DNA of 64,000 nt from Athripsodes cinereus. Lineage: Eukaryota > Arthropoda > Insecta > Trichoptera > Leptoceridae. The notes under the pieces were generated by a model. It was given only the letters and a program-made list of their open reading frames with translations, was not told where the DNA came from and searched no databases. The stretch covers positions 24,033,237 to 24,097,236 of the forward strand of contig OX388307.1 in NCBI GenBank assembly GCA_947579605.1, read 5' to 3'. The position numbers were made by a program, and so were the translations under genes. Within the stretch, counting starts at the first letter, position 1, and each line of letters opens with the position of its first letter. Positions 44,901-51,284 of this stretch are shown here, one piece after another.

Positions 44901-47900
44901 AAAACAACACCCGAAAAAATGTAACGATTATCGCCTTATAAGTCTTATGAGCCATATTCTGAAAATATTTCTTAAAATAATACATGCTAGAATAAGATTG
45001 AAATGCGAACAAGACTTGGATGATACTCAGTTTGGGTTCAGGAATGGTTTTGGTACCCGTGAAGCGCTGACAACAATAAACATATTATTGCAAAAATGTT
45101 ACGACCAAAGAAAGGATATCTATGCTTGTTTTATTGACTACGAAAAAGCATTTGACAGAGTTAAACACACAGATTTAATTGAGATGTTATTGAGATGTGG
45201 TATAGATGAAAAGGATGTGAGAATTATCAAGAACCTATACTGGGACCAAAACGCTATTATTAAACTAGAAAATGGAAATACCTCACAAGGTATTCCTATT
45301 CAGCGAGGAGTTCGACAGGGATGTGTTTTCTCACCAACTTTATTTAATCTGTACTCTGACTTGGTCTTTAAGGAAGCGCTAACTGACACAAATCTCGGTG
45401 TGAAGGTCAATGGAGTGGTCATCAATAATATCAGATATGCAGATGACACTGTTCTTGTTGCGGACAGTTTAAAGGACCTTCAAGAACTGCTCGATAAAAT
45501 TAACGCCACTGGTGAACGTTTTGGCTTAAACATTAATGTGAGCAAAACTAAAATGATGGTTTTTAGCCGAGAAAGTCATCCAAATGTCTATCTTGCACTA
45601 AAGGGTGTTGGTATCGAAAGGGTGAAACAGTTCAAGTACTTGGGAAGCATAATCACTGAGAAATTAGGCTCGTATTCTAAAACAACACTGTGAAGTCTCA
45701 TAGTCTAAGTGATCACTGTGCGTGGAAATTTGTATTCTAAAACATTACTTGACTGGCGTTGGTAACTATGCATTATTTTAGAAACGTCAAAAGCCAAGTG
45801 TGGTCGAGAGGTGTTTTAACATATGCGTAGTCTAGCTGCTGTCATTATCAACACGTTGTTTTGCTATAATATTTTGTTAATGAACATTATGAAGTATAAT
45901 TTACTCCATTTATAATAAAAAAATATGCCTCATTACGAAAGTGAAGACGTATTTGATGAGCGCGTGAACGAAATTATTGATAAACCACGATATATTTGTC
46001 TCGTCGCCTTGTGAAAGAGCGGCAAAATCTATTCACAAACTATAATGGTTCTTCTGGACATTGATCTTCCAATAAACCATTCATCTTTTGAGATGAATCG
46101 TAGCAGCGAATGCTTAGCTTTTAGACGAGCATTTGGTCTACAAATTTTTCTTACTACTTACTATACTATACCCTCACGCCGTGTCCCAAGTGGGGTAGGC
46201 AGAGAGAACGGAACGCCATGTTGATCTATCCTTACATACTTCTTTCGCTTCCTCTACATTCATCCAGTTTTTTATACATGCACTCCGATTCCTCTTAATT
46301 AACACGCGACCGTCCTTGAGAATTTGGTCCACGTGGTCAAACCACGTAGTTATTGGACGTCCGCGCTTTCTCAGACCCCCTCTTTCAGATAAATATAACG
46401 TCTTCGTCAATCTTACATCATCCATTCGCTCCACATAACCAAACCATCTCAATTTATTTACACGCATTCTATCCACAACACTCCTCTTGCATCCACTCAT
46501 TCTTCTAATATCTTCATTCCTCACTCTATCACGCAATGTTTTATCTACCATTCTCCTTAGTGATCGCATCTCCACAGCATTTATTCCACTCTCGTCCTTC
46601 AGCCACGTCCAAGATTCGTTTGCATACATAAGTGTCGGTACGAGAATGGCGTTGTGCACCAGCATTTAAGCCATGTTCGACACATTGCTATTGCTAACAA
46701 TAGATCGAAGTGCACCGTTTACTTTCGTTCTTTCGTTCACTTTTCTTTTTTCAATGTCCCTATCATATCTACCATCCCTCGCAAACATACTTCCTATGGA
46801 ATCAATGTAAGAAGAAAAATACATTTGGTTACAACCGACTTAATTTATTATAGTAATTAAACATATAGAAGATAGATAGATAAGACATTAAACATATAAA
46901 ATAAAGACATTTATTCAATCTTTTTGAAAATCTTCATTTTCAGAATATGCTTTGAAACTGAAAATGAAACTTTTTATTGAAATTATCAAATATTTATTTG
47001 AATTGTTCAACATTGTATACTCTTTCTTTCTTTCTTCTCTTTTTTTCCGGCAAGACACCCGACATCGAGTATTTATGTATTGTATATACCTACTCATTCA
47101 AAGAAATATTTGTTAATTTGAATAAGTTTTATAAAAAAATAATATAACAGTTACAAACAAAATAAATCTGAATTGAGAGGACAGAGAGCATTTATTAAAC
47201 TCGCTGTTGGATCAGGAAGAGGAGGTCCACCACCTGTTTTCGACACCTCTTCGCAATTGCCGATAAAATCTTCCTACGCAACGACTTCATATTCTCCCAG
47301 CACCTCTTGAGTTGGAGGTCGTTCCTTTTTTGAGTTAGGGCGGACGAAGTATATTATGCTCGGGATACAGCTTTCCAGGCATCGTTTTTTTACTGGATGT
47401 TTCTGGAATTGGTACTCATGGTACTCATATCTTCTATAATTTTATGTTGAGCTACGATGTACGTAAGCAATGGCTTTCTGACGCAATTTTCCTGTAAAAT
47501 AAAAGATTTATGTTATAAATATACATTATAATAATTATCTTGTGTTAGGCAACTAACTGTATCACCAATAGCAAATTCGACATTGTTGAAAGTAATTTTA
47601 GTACAACGTAAAACCTTCAATGGACTTGTACCAATAATTTGTTTCACACATTAAATTATATTTAATAATTTACTATTATTTAATAATACCTATATTTGAT
47701 TAATAAATGACAAATTACTTGGTAAATTAAATTCACGAACAGCGCCCGTATTTATTTTAGTTTAGGTAAATAAAATAATGCACTTTTTGCAGCTAGATTA
47801 GTTATCTGGTAGATAATATATTTACTTAAAATATGTAATGTCTTGTAATATATTTAAAAATTTACCTTTGAATAGTGTTTTCCACTTTAATAACAGCGAA

Positions 47901-49132
47901 AAATAAGGCACAATATTATAACAAACACAAAAAAACGTGCAAAATAATGAAATGTCAGATAGGCGCCGATTATAATGAATGCAGTAATTAATCACCGATT
48001 TGCGAATTGACCAATCACGAGCGGTGTGTATTAGTAGTAGTGAGTGCACAGATATGTATTTGCCAAGTGTTGTTTTAGAATACAAATCCATGAGTGTTTA
48101 TTTCGCATAGAGAAAGATTTTTACCTAGCGTAGCGTAGGCGGTCGCTGTGCCTAAGTACTGTTTCAGAATACGAGCCTTAGACCCTGACACTGAAATAAA
48201 ATGCAGAATAGAAGCGGCACGAACAGCATTTAATAAAATGCAAAACCTTCTTTGTGACGACAATATAAACCTAAAGCTGAGACAAAGAATGGTCAAATGT
48301 TATGTATGGTCGGTCTTACTTTACGGTGTAGAGGCGTGGACTCTTAAAGTTAATATAATTAACCGCCTTGAAGCGTTTGAAATGTGGATCCACCGTAGAA
48401 TGCTAAGAATATCCTGGACCGATATGATAACAAACATTGATGTTTTACGTAGAGCCAATGTAAATAGAGAATTGTTCACCACTATTAAGCTCCGTAAAAT
48501 ATCATATTTTGGCCATGTAATGAGAGGTAGCAAGTACACTATACTCCAGCTCGTCATGAAGGGGAAGATCGAGGGCCGCAGAGGGGTTGGCAGAAGACAG
48601 CTCTCCTGGCTTCGAAACATTCGACAGTGGACCGGTGTCAGAACCGTGGAGGAGCTGTTTCGCGCCGCCCAGGACAGGGAAGCTTTCTCTCAAATGGTCG
48701 TCAACGTCGGGGGGACCCGGCAAGACACATGAAGAAGAAGAAGATGTGGTTTTTACAGTCCCTCACTTGGTATAACTGTGGTCCATTTTTCGCAGTTCGA
48801 CTATGAGCTGCCTATTTAGCATTTTGTCAGAAAAATAGTATTCGTCGGTTTGTTAGTTAACCATTTGTCATTTGGTTTTTCTGTCGCTAGTTTAAATATT
48901 TCCCAAAAATAATATGTGTATCTATGATTCCTGACAAGTGAAAGCACCAAGTATTTGATATGTATTAGTTTAATAAATGTTTACTTTTAAATTGAAACAC
49001 GAATATGTATTGTAATATCGTTGCAAATAAGTAGGTGACACATTGATGACACTTATTCACTTACTTCTGGTAATATTGTTTGGCAATATCACACCAATGA
49101 TTATCTTCCGAAGGTACATTTCCACAATCCAT
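23619..49132 (-). CDS. nudE: nudE/NDE1-NDEL1-type nuclear distribution protein, 7 coding exons
   Basis: Join on the minus strand: 49132-49065, 41002-40849, 40098-39962, 36877-36741, 36650-36489, 36420-36320, 23987-23619. Total 1128 bases, 375 residues plus stop, close to the roughly 345 of vertebrate NDE1/NDEL1. Residues 1-165 are a predicted coiled coil with [30 protein letters not shown] and [15 protein letters not shown], all diagnostic of NudE. Residues about 231-252 hold [19 protein letters not shown], the conserved C-terminal block. In the family it binds LIS1 and cytoplasmic dynein and acts in nuclear positioning, centrosome and spindle work. Every junction keeps phase and uses GT-AG. 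The introns carry nearly 24 kb, mostly transposons. Confidence 0.88.
25140..25710 (+). pseudogene. RTE-type ORF2 3' fragment, heavily decayed
   Basis: Scattered frames recall the copy at 46665-46174 ([20 protein letters not shown] and [12 protein letters not shown] stretches), ending in the same TTCCGTTCTCTCTGCCTACCC as the other fragments. No open frame remains. Confidence 0.55.
25811..26037. repeat. Tandem repeat, 75 bp x 3
   Basis: Three nearly identical units starting TTGTTATAATTATCAGGC and ending ATAGCCACTT, inside the TA-flanked element. Confidence 0.9.
26685..27134. mobile_element. TA-flanked MITE, copy 1
   Basis: Starts AAGTAGCATTCACATTG and ends GTGAACGCCCCT, with imperfect inverted ends and TA flanks. 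The other copy (59939-60412) has a matching empty site in P-like copy 1, which fixes the limits. Lies in nudE intron 6. Confidence 0.8.
27345..28647 (-). pseudogene. Penelope RT plus GIY-YIG endonuclease, minus arm
   Basis: RT part 28625-27950, with [31 protein letters not shown] and YVRYVDDI, followed after a one-base shift by the GIY-YIG part (27947-27345), with [20 protein letters not shown] and the family Cys residues. Its N-terminal part lies across piggyBac at 33859-33817 and is cut there by the dimer junction. Family role: RT with GIY-YIG endonuclease, copying RNA into chromosomal breaks. Confidence 0.85.
30908..32210. mobile_element. hAT element with AAAATACTTT-type arms, nested
   Basis: Ends CAGAGATGTG / CACATCTCTG, 8-bp duplication GTTTTAAC (30900-30907, 32211-32218). 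The arms are full of GTATTTTGTATTT and its complement (30940-31090, 32060-32200). The middle has retroelement pieces (31220-31900). No transposase. Confidence 0.88.
31220..31900 (-). pseudogene. Non-LTR RT fragments inside the hAT element
   Basis: 31808-31584 encodes [19 protein letters not shown] and a [16 protein letters not shown] block, the post-palm region of an RTE-like RT. 31516-31226 encodes [17 protein letters not shown], a LINE C-terminal motif. They may come from two elements. Confidence 0.55.
32740..32785 (+). repeat. Isolated CR1-like 3' end
   Basis: AAAGGTGATAGCCGTTTATG then ATTAAATAAATAAATA, the same tail as the CR1-like fragment ending at 38690 (AAAGGCGATAGCCGTTTATG). A very short 5'-truncated insertion in the hAT element. 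Confidence 0.6.
33860..35454 (+). pseudogene. Penelope RT plus GIY-YIG endonuclease, plus arm
   Basis: Starts 5'-truncated at the dimer junction. The N-terminal RT part has [19 protein letters not shown] frameshift near 34085 leads into the main RT (34086-34868), with [13 protein letters not shown] and YVRYVDDI. A one-base insertion near 34866, shared with the other arm, leads into the GIY-YIG domain (34852-35454), with [20 protein letters not shown]. The arms' GIY-YIG parts differ at two residues (C for R after VLK, A for V after HHR). Confidence 0.85.
35500..35560 (+). ncRNA. Hammerhead-ribozyme-like motif in the Penelope 3' region
   Basis: CTGATGA (35511-35517), a small hairpin CAATATATTG (35521-35530) and GAAA (35533-35536) in the order of a hammerhead core. 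TATACT before and AGTATA after, plus CGCC and GGCG, can pair as an outer stem. Penelope-like elements are known to carry hammerhead ribozymes in their terminal repeats. Activity is not shown. The minus arm is cut inside this motif at 27268. Confidence 0.6.
35586..36319. other. nudE: nudE intron 6 sequence without a recognised element
   Basis: AT-rich, no TIR, repeat or coding frame recognised. It is probably what remains of the original intron next to exon 6. Confidence 0.4.
36320..36420 (-). CDS. nudE: nudE coding exon 6
   Basis: Contains [20 protein letters not shown], nearly identical to the conserved C-terminal block of NDE1 and NDEL1. Acceptor ACTGCAG, donor GTAAGT. Ends in phase 0. Confidence 0.9.
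36489..36650 (-). CDS. nudE: nudE coding exon 5
   Basis: Begins [15 protein letters not shown], the conserved end of the coiled coil (DLRQELAVRER in vertebrates), then a Ser/Thr-rich linker. Acceptor TATCAACAG, donor GTAAGT. Confidence 0.85.
36741..36877 (-). CDS. nudE: nudE coding exon 4
   Basis: Encodes [20 protein letters not shown] and [13 protein letters not shown], ending LQRLSDEAR. It matches the LNQAIERNAFLESELDEKE region of NDEL1, the end of the dimeric coiled coil. Acceptor TTTTTCAG, donor GTATGT. Confidence 0.88.
37040..37260 (+). repeat. Retroelement 3'-end motif (GATATTGCGCTTCTGCGATAA family)
   Basis: GGTTGGTTGAAAGATATTGC, a CTTCTGCGATAAACTCGCCC block, then TGTGCAAATAAAGTGACATT at about 37235. 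It is related to 14766-14866 and 40330-40450. In nudE intron 3. Confidence 0.5.
37400..38690 (+). mobile_element. CR1-like retrotransposon 3' fragment
   Basis: Open in one frame from [16 protein letters not shown] (about 37413) through 37845, then an AT-rich UTR to the GATAGCCGTTTATGTATTG tail and (AATA)n at 38690. The protein matches the C-terminal part of the element at 5160-7740 ([13 protein letters not shown] against RATRQSVMFHECYA). In nudE intron 3. Confidence 0.75.
39314..39636. repeat. Tandem repeat, 41 bp x about 8
   Basis: Units AACTAAATACTCTG(T/A)(A/G)A then GGAACGAACACCAGTTC and ATCACA(G/A). Alternating GTAAGGAAC and GAGAGGAAC variants point to repeated local duplication. In nudE intron 3. 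Confidence 0.9.
39645..39935 (+). pseudogene. RTE-type ORF2 3' fragment
   Basis: [20 protein letters not shown] and [17 protein letters not shown] match the fragments at 20060, 25140 and 46174. Abuts the 41-bp repeat and nudE exon 3. Confidence 0.65.
39962..40098 (-). CDS. nudE: nudE coding exon 3
   Basis: Encodes [18 protein letters not shown] and [15 protein letters not shown]. The second is almost the vertebrate YVRELEQANDDLERAKR. Acceptor GTTACAG, donor GTAAGC. Confidence 0.88.
40330..40465 (+). repeat. Retroelement 3'-end motif, third copy
   Basis: GGTTAGTTGGAAGATATCG, CTTCTGCGATAAACTCGCTT and a TGTGCAATAAAGATTTAC end. Close to the copy at 37040. In nudE intron 2. Confidence 0.55.
40470..40710 (+). 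pseudogene. Jockey-like ORF2 C-terminal fragment
   Basis: [32 protein letters not shown] and FRQYWRS match the end of the ORF2 at 11467-14412 (WKTLNRIRTGV, CDCGEEQDTGHLLTCP). In nudE intron 2. Confidence 0.7.
40849..41002 (-). CDS. nudE: nudE coding exon 2
   Basis: Encodes [20 protein letters not shown] and [15 protein letters not shown], the coiled-coil segment equal to DELVEFQEGSRELEAELE in vertebrate NDEL1. Acceptor CAAACAG, donor GTAATC. Ends in phase 0. Confidence 0.85.
41354..42152. mobile_element. Possible pogo/Tigger-like MITE
   Basis: The right end reads, inverted, CAGTCAATTCCGCTTGATTG and GGACGGTCGC, with TA at 42151-42152, as in Tigger/pogo elements. The left end (TTGTCCCAATTAAGCG near 41375) is a weaker match. 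The 106-bp tandem repeat lies inside. Confidence 0.45.
41625..41925. repeat. Tandem repeat, 106 bp x about 2.8
   Basis: Units start AATTCAATACAAAAATGAGG at 41625, 41731 and 41837 with no visible differences, so the expansion is recent. Confidence 0.9.
42200..43410 (+). pseudogene. Jockey-like retrotransposon relic
   Basis: 42411-42764 has [13 protein letters not shown] and [20 protein letters not shown], the post-palm RT region of Jockey-type proteins. 43147-43338 has [18 protein letters not shown], the C-terminal Cys/His motif. Many stops. A MITE (42834-42992) is nested. An AAGAAG tail lies near 43405. Confidence 0.65.
42834..42992. mobile_element. 159-bp palindromic hAT-type MITE
   Basis: About 38-bp inverted ends (GTGCCTTCCATACATGC... 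) and an 8-bp duplication CTAAGGTG (42826-42833, 42993-43000). The right end is CAGCGGCGTGCC when inverted, hAT-like; the left end has lost a few terminal bases. Confidence 0.8.
43565..43712 (-). pseudogene. Helitron helicase C-terminal relic
   Basis: The minus strand gives ALTINKSQG, then after a stop [10 protein letters not shown], and in another frame [16 protein letters not shown]. These recall the INKSQGQTF...SHGQLYVALSR end of Helitron (Pif1-like) helicases. Only about 50 codons remain. Confidence 0.65.
43720..44700 (+). mobile_element. LINE (RTE-like) retrotransposon, 5'-truncated
   Basis: Starts inside the RT palm ([19 protein letters not shown], frame intact from about 43731) and includes a mostly open frame through 44633, then a short 3' UTR. 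Confidence 0.75.
43788..44633 (+). CDS. Partial RTE-like reverse transcriptase, C-terminal half
   Basis: 281 codons: [17 protein letters not shown] (catalytic FADD), [44 protein letters not shown] and [13 protein letters not shown], in the usual order for the palm, thumb and C-terminal domain of RTE-like and related LINE proteins. The N-terminal half is missing through 5' truncation. Confidence 0.75.
   Translation: MRERMSHREGVKLHGQKVDMMRFADDIAMIAESEEELQEALTTMESILQNNYSMKINKDKTKLLTVGRTQQQMRVVMSGIPLKNTKEFVYLGSKITWDGRSKSEVDSRIHQARLAFNKKSKIIESNNIDLRLRILLIKTYVWSILMYGCETWCLSERDKRRLEAFEMWTYRRLLGISWRDHITNEEVLQRIEGGRHLLKILSERRARWIGHVIRQEGLLHAVTEGMTEGTNSRGRPRREYLEDLLVDMRCSSYAEFKRTAQDREEWRRRIKEIIAANQSQD
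46174..46665 (-). pseudogene. RTE-type ORF2 3' fragment (best preserved copy)
   Basis: 163 open codons: [62 protein letters not shown] and [19 protein letters not shown]. This is the C-terminal domain of an RTE/BovB-like RT. It is inside the Harbinger element and is the reference for the other decayed copies. Confidence 0.75.
47185..47480 (-). pseudogene. Myb/SANT-like DNA-binding relic of the Harbinger element
   Basis: [10 protein letters not shown] and, in the next frame, [20 protein letters not shown] recall the Trp-spaced helix pattern of Myb/SANT-like domains in insects. Stops and a shift break it. Confidence 0.5.
48746..49064. other. nudE: nudE intron 1 proximal sequence
   Basis: AT-rich, no element recognised. 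Directly follows the exon 1 donor on the minus strand. Confidence 0.4.
49065..49132 (-). CDS. nudE: nudE coding exon 1 (start codon)
   Basis: Begins [22 protein letters not shown]. The W-x-x-x-A/L-x-x-Y pattern matches the NudE N-terminus (YWKELSLKYK in vertebrates). Donor GTAAGT. Ends in phase 2. A pyrimidine-rich TTTTTTTTATAG just upstream of the ATG (about 49149-49160) could be a 5' UTR intron acceptor. Confidence 0.75.
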
Positions 49133-49494
49133 GTTCACAGTAAAGTCCTATAAAAAAAATTAATAAAAGCAATAACTTCAGCTTTTCCGCAATAATCACA
49201 ATAACCACTGTAATCACTAGTCACTTTCCGCCTAGTGCGTCACTAGGCAACATTAACCATTGTTTGCGATGCATAATGGTTGTGCAAGTATACATACATA
49301 TACTTTTAATTAATCGAAACATATTATAGACTTTAATCAGTCACTTACTTAATATTTCATCAGTTTAAAATATATATAGTATCTATGTTTTTAGAAATGC
49401 TTAAATACACTGGACATTACCGAAAAACATTTTAACTACCGAGTACGAGTACACGGAACCAGGCTCTTCAAGCTGCCATACATCATTACACATA
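49133..49494 (-). promoter_or_regulatory. nudE: Region upstream of the nudE start codon
   Basis: Holds the expected 5' UTR and promoter on the minus strand. GCCTAGTGCGTCACTAGGC (about 49231-49249) is a palindrome. No TATA box or initiator could be assigned with confidence. A hAT-type MITE begins 370 bases upstream of the ATG. Confidence 0.35.
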
Positions 49495-49502
49495 TTACGT
49501 AG

Positions 49503-50394
49503 CAGTGTGACCAGATTTTATTTTCAAAAACTACTAAATGGCGAAGTCAAAAACTACCAAAAACTACTAAATTCTTAAAATGGTATAGGAATTTGAAGTA
49601 TTTCAAGAACTCCTCGGTTTTCTTAAACAATATTTTCTTGCAGTACCTTTTTCTAAAATGTACCCGGTATTTGTACCGACGATGATCAATATCGGATACT
49701 TTTCTTTTCACGAAGATTTCTACCCCCCCGTCGCCGAATTTTCAAAATGGTATAGGAATTTGAAGTACTTCAAAAACTCCTCGGTTTTCTTCAACAATAT
49801 TTTCAAGCAGTACCTTTTTCTAAAATGTACCCGGTATTTGTACCGACGATGATCAATATCGGATACTTTTCTTTTCACGAAGATTTCTACCCCCCCGTCG
49901 CCGAATTTTCAAAATGGTATAGGAATTTGAAGTATTTCAAAAACTCCTCGGTTTTCTTCAACAATATTTTCAAGCAGTACCTTTTTCTAAAATGTACCCG
50001 GTATTTGTACCGACGATGATCAATATCGGATACTTTTCTTTTCACGAAGATTTCTACCCCCCCGTCGCCGAATTTTCAAAATGGTATAGGAATTTGAAGT
50101 ATTTCAAAAACTCCTCGGTTTTCTTCAACAATATTTTCACGCAGTACCTTTTTCTAAAATGTACTCGTTACTTGTACCGACAATTATTTTTGAATCAATA
50201 AGTATCGGGTATTTTCCCAAGTACCCGATAATTTATCTACCAATTACCGACTGAATACAAAAACTACCAAAAAACTACCAAAAACTACTAAAAAACTACT
50301 AAAAACTACCAAAGAAAAAAAAACTACTAAACATTTTTGCCAATGCCTCAAAAACTACCAAAAAAGTAGGAAACTACCAAATCTGGTCACACTG
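49503..50394. mobile_element. hAT-type MITE with four 167-bp core units
   Basis: Perfect inverted ends CAGTGTGACCAGATTT / AAATCTGGTCACACTG and an 8-bp duplication TTACGTAG (49495-49502, 50395-50402). The core has units starting near 49571, 49739, 49906 and 50073. The flanks are rich in AAAAACTACCAAAAACTACT. Confidence 0.92.
49571..50200. repeat. 167-bp tandem repeat within the MITE
   Basis: Units carry GGTATAGGAATTTGAAGTA, AACTCCTCGGTTTTCTT, TGTACCCGGTATTTGTACCG and ACCCCCCCGTCGCCGAATTT. The second MITE copy has two, and 8650-8730 has one related unit. Confidence 0.92.
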
Positions 50395-50461
50395 TTACGT
50401 AGTATTAGAATATTATTCTCTTTGCCATACATAGTACATACAAAATTAAAAGGCAAAGGCT

Positions 50462-50991
50462 CAGTGTGACCAGATTTTATTTTCAAAAACTACTAAATGG
50501 CGAAGTCTAAAACTACCAAAAACTACTAAATTCTTCAAATGGTATAGGAATTTGAAGTATTTCAAGAACTCCTCGGTTTTCTTAAACAATATTTTCTTGC
50601 AGTACCTAAAATGTACTGGGTATTTGTACCGACGATGATCAATATCGGATACTTTTCTTTTCACGAAAATTTCTACCCCCCCGTCGCCGAATTTTCAAAA
50701 TGGTATAGGAATTTGAAGTATTTCAAAACCTCCTCGGTTTTCTTCAACAATATTTTCACGCAGTACCTTTTTCTAAAATGTACTCGTTACTTGTACCGAC
50801 AATTATTTTTGAATCAGTAAGTATCGGGTATTTTCCCAAGTACCCGATAATTTATCTACCAATTACCGACTGAATACAAAAACTACCAAAAACTACTAAA
50901 AACTACCAAAGAAAAAAAAACTACTAAACATTTTTGCCAATGCCTCAAAAACTACCAAAAAAGTAGGAAACTACCAAATCTGGTCACACTG
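50462..50991. mobile_element. hAT-type MITE, short form with two core units
   Basis: Same ends as 49503-50394, with its own 8-bp duplication CAAAGGCT (50454-50461, 50992-50999), so it is an independent insertion. Confidence 0.92.
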
Positions 50992-51284
50992 CAAAGGCTA
51001 TTTGTCCCACAGAATTCGGCACTATATGAGATGGTAGGCTTTTTCTACGTGGCGCGCTGGTGCGGAGCGGTTGTGTTTTTCGTTGCAGTCTCGCTGTGTT
51101 GATAAGTTTCTTTCATTTATTATTTACTAATTTTGAACATTTTTTAGTTTTCGGCCTAGGGCCGGTTTTTCAATTTTGTTTTCTCGATACTAAACACTTT
51201 AGTTTGTTATCTTAGTATATCCGTATTTAATATTTGTTTTTTTTTAATTTTATTATTTTAAGGTATTTGCCTTACTAGAGAAGG

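Larger units (their letters stand above)
45667..48177. mobile_element. PIF/Harbinger-type DNA transposon
   Basis: Ends GGCTCGTATTCTAAAACA and, inverted, GGCTCGTATTCTGAAACA, with a 3-bp TTA duplication (45664-45666, 48178-48180), the usual PIF/Harbinger target. Near the left end a short start [16 protein letters not shown] (45928). On the minus strand near 47400-47200 there is a Myb/SANT-like relic ([27 protein letters not shown]), the DNA-binding partner protein of this superfamily. An RTE-type fragment is nested. No intact transposase. Confidence 0.8.
44800..48732 (+). pseudogene. Reverse transcriptase of the split LINE
   Basis: Left part: [77 protein letters not shown] and [10 protein letters not shown]. 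Right part: [50 protein letters not shown] and [11 protein letters not shown]. Apart from the insertion the frame is unbroken. Confidence 0.8.
44790..48745 (+). mobile_element. LINE (RTE-like) retrotransposon split by PIF/Harbinger
   Basis: The RT palm (44800-45666) and C-terminal part (48181-48732) join in frame once 45667-48177 and one TTA are removed. The 3' end is GAAGAAGAAGATG near 48732-48745. 5'-truncated. In nudE intron 1. Confidence 0.8.

Noticed and set aside
43788..45693. One single long LINE from 43720 to 48745
   Set aside because: The first part ends in its own C-terminal domain and 3' UTR, and the second begins again in the RT fingers; they are two different LINE copies placed head to tail.
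49658..50201. Three identical 64-69 codon open frames as a small gene family
   Set aside because: They are translations of the 167-bp tandem unit inside a MITE, with no start context, splice sites or recognisable domain.
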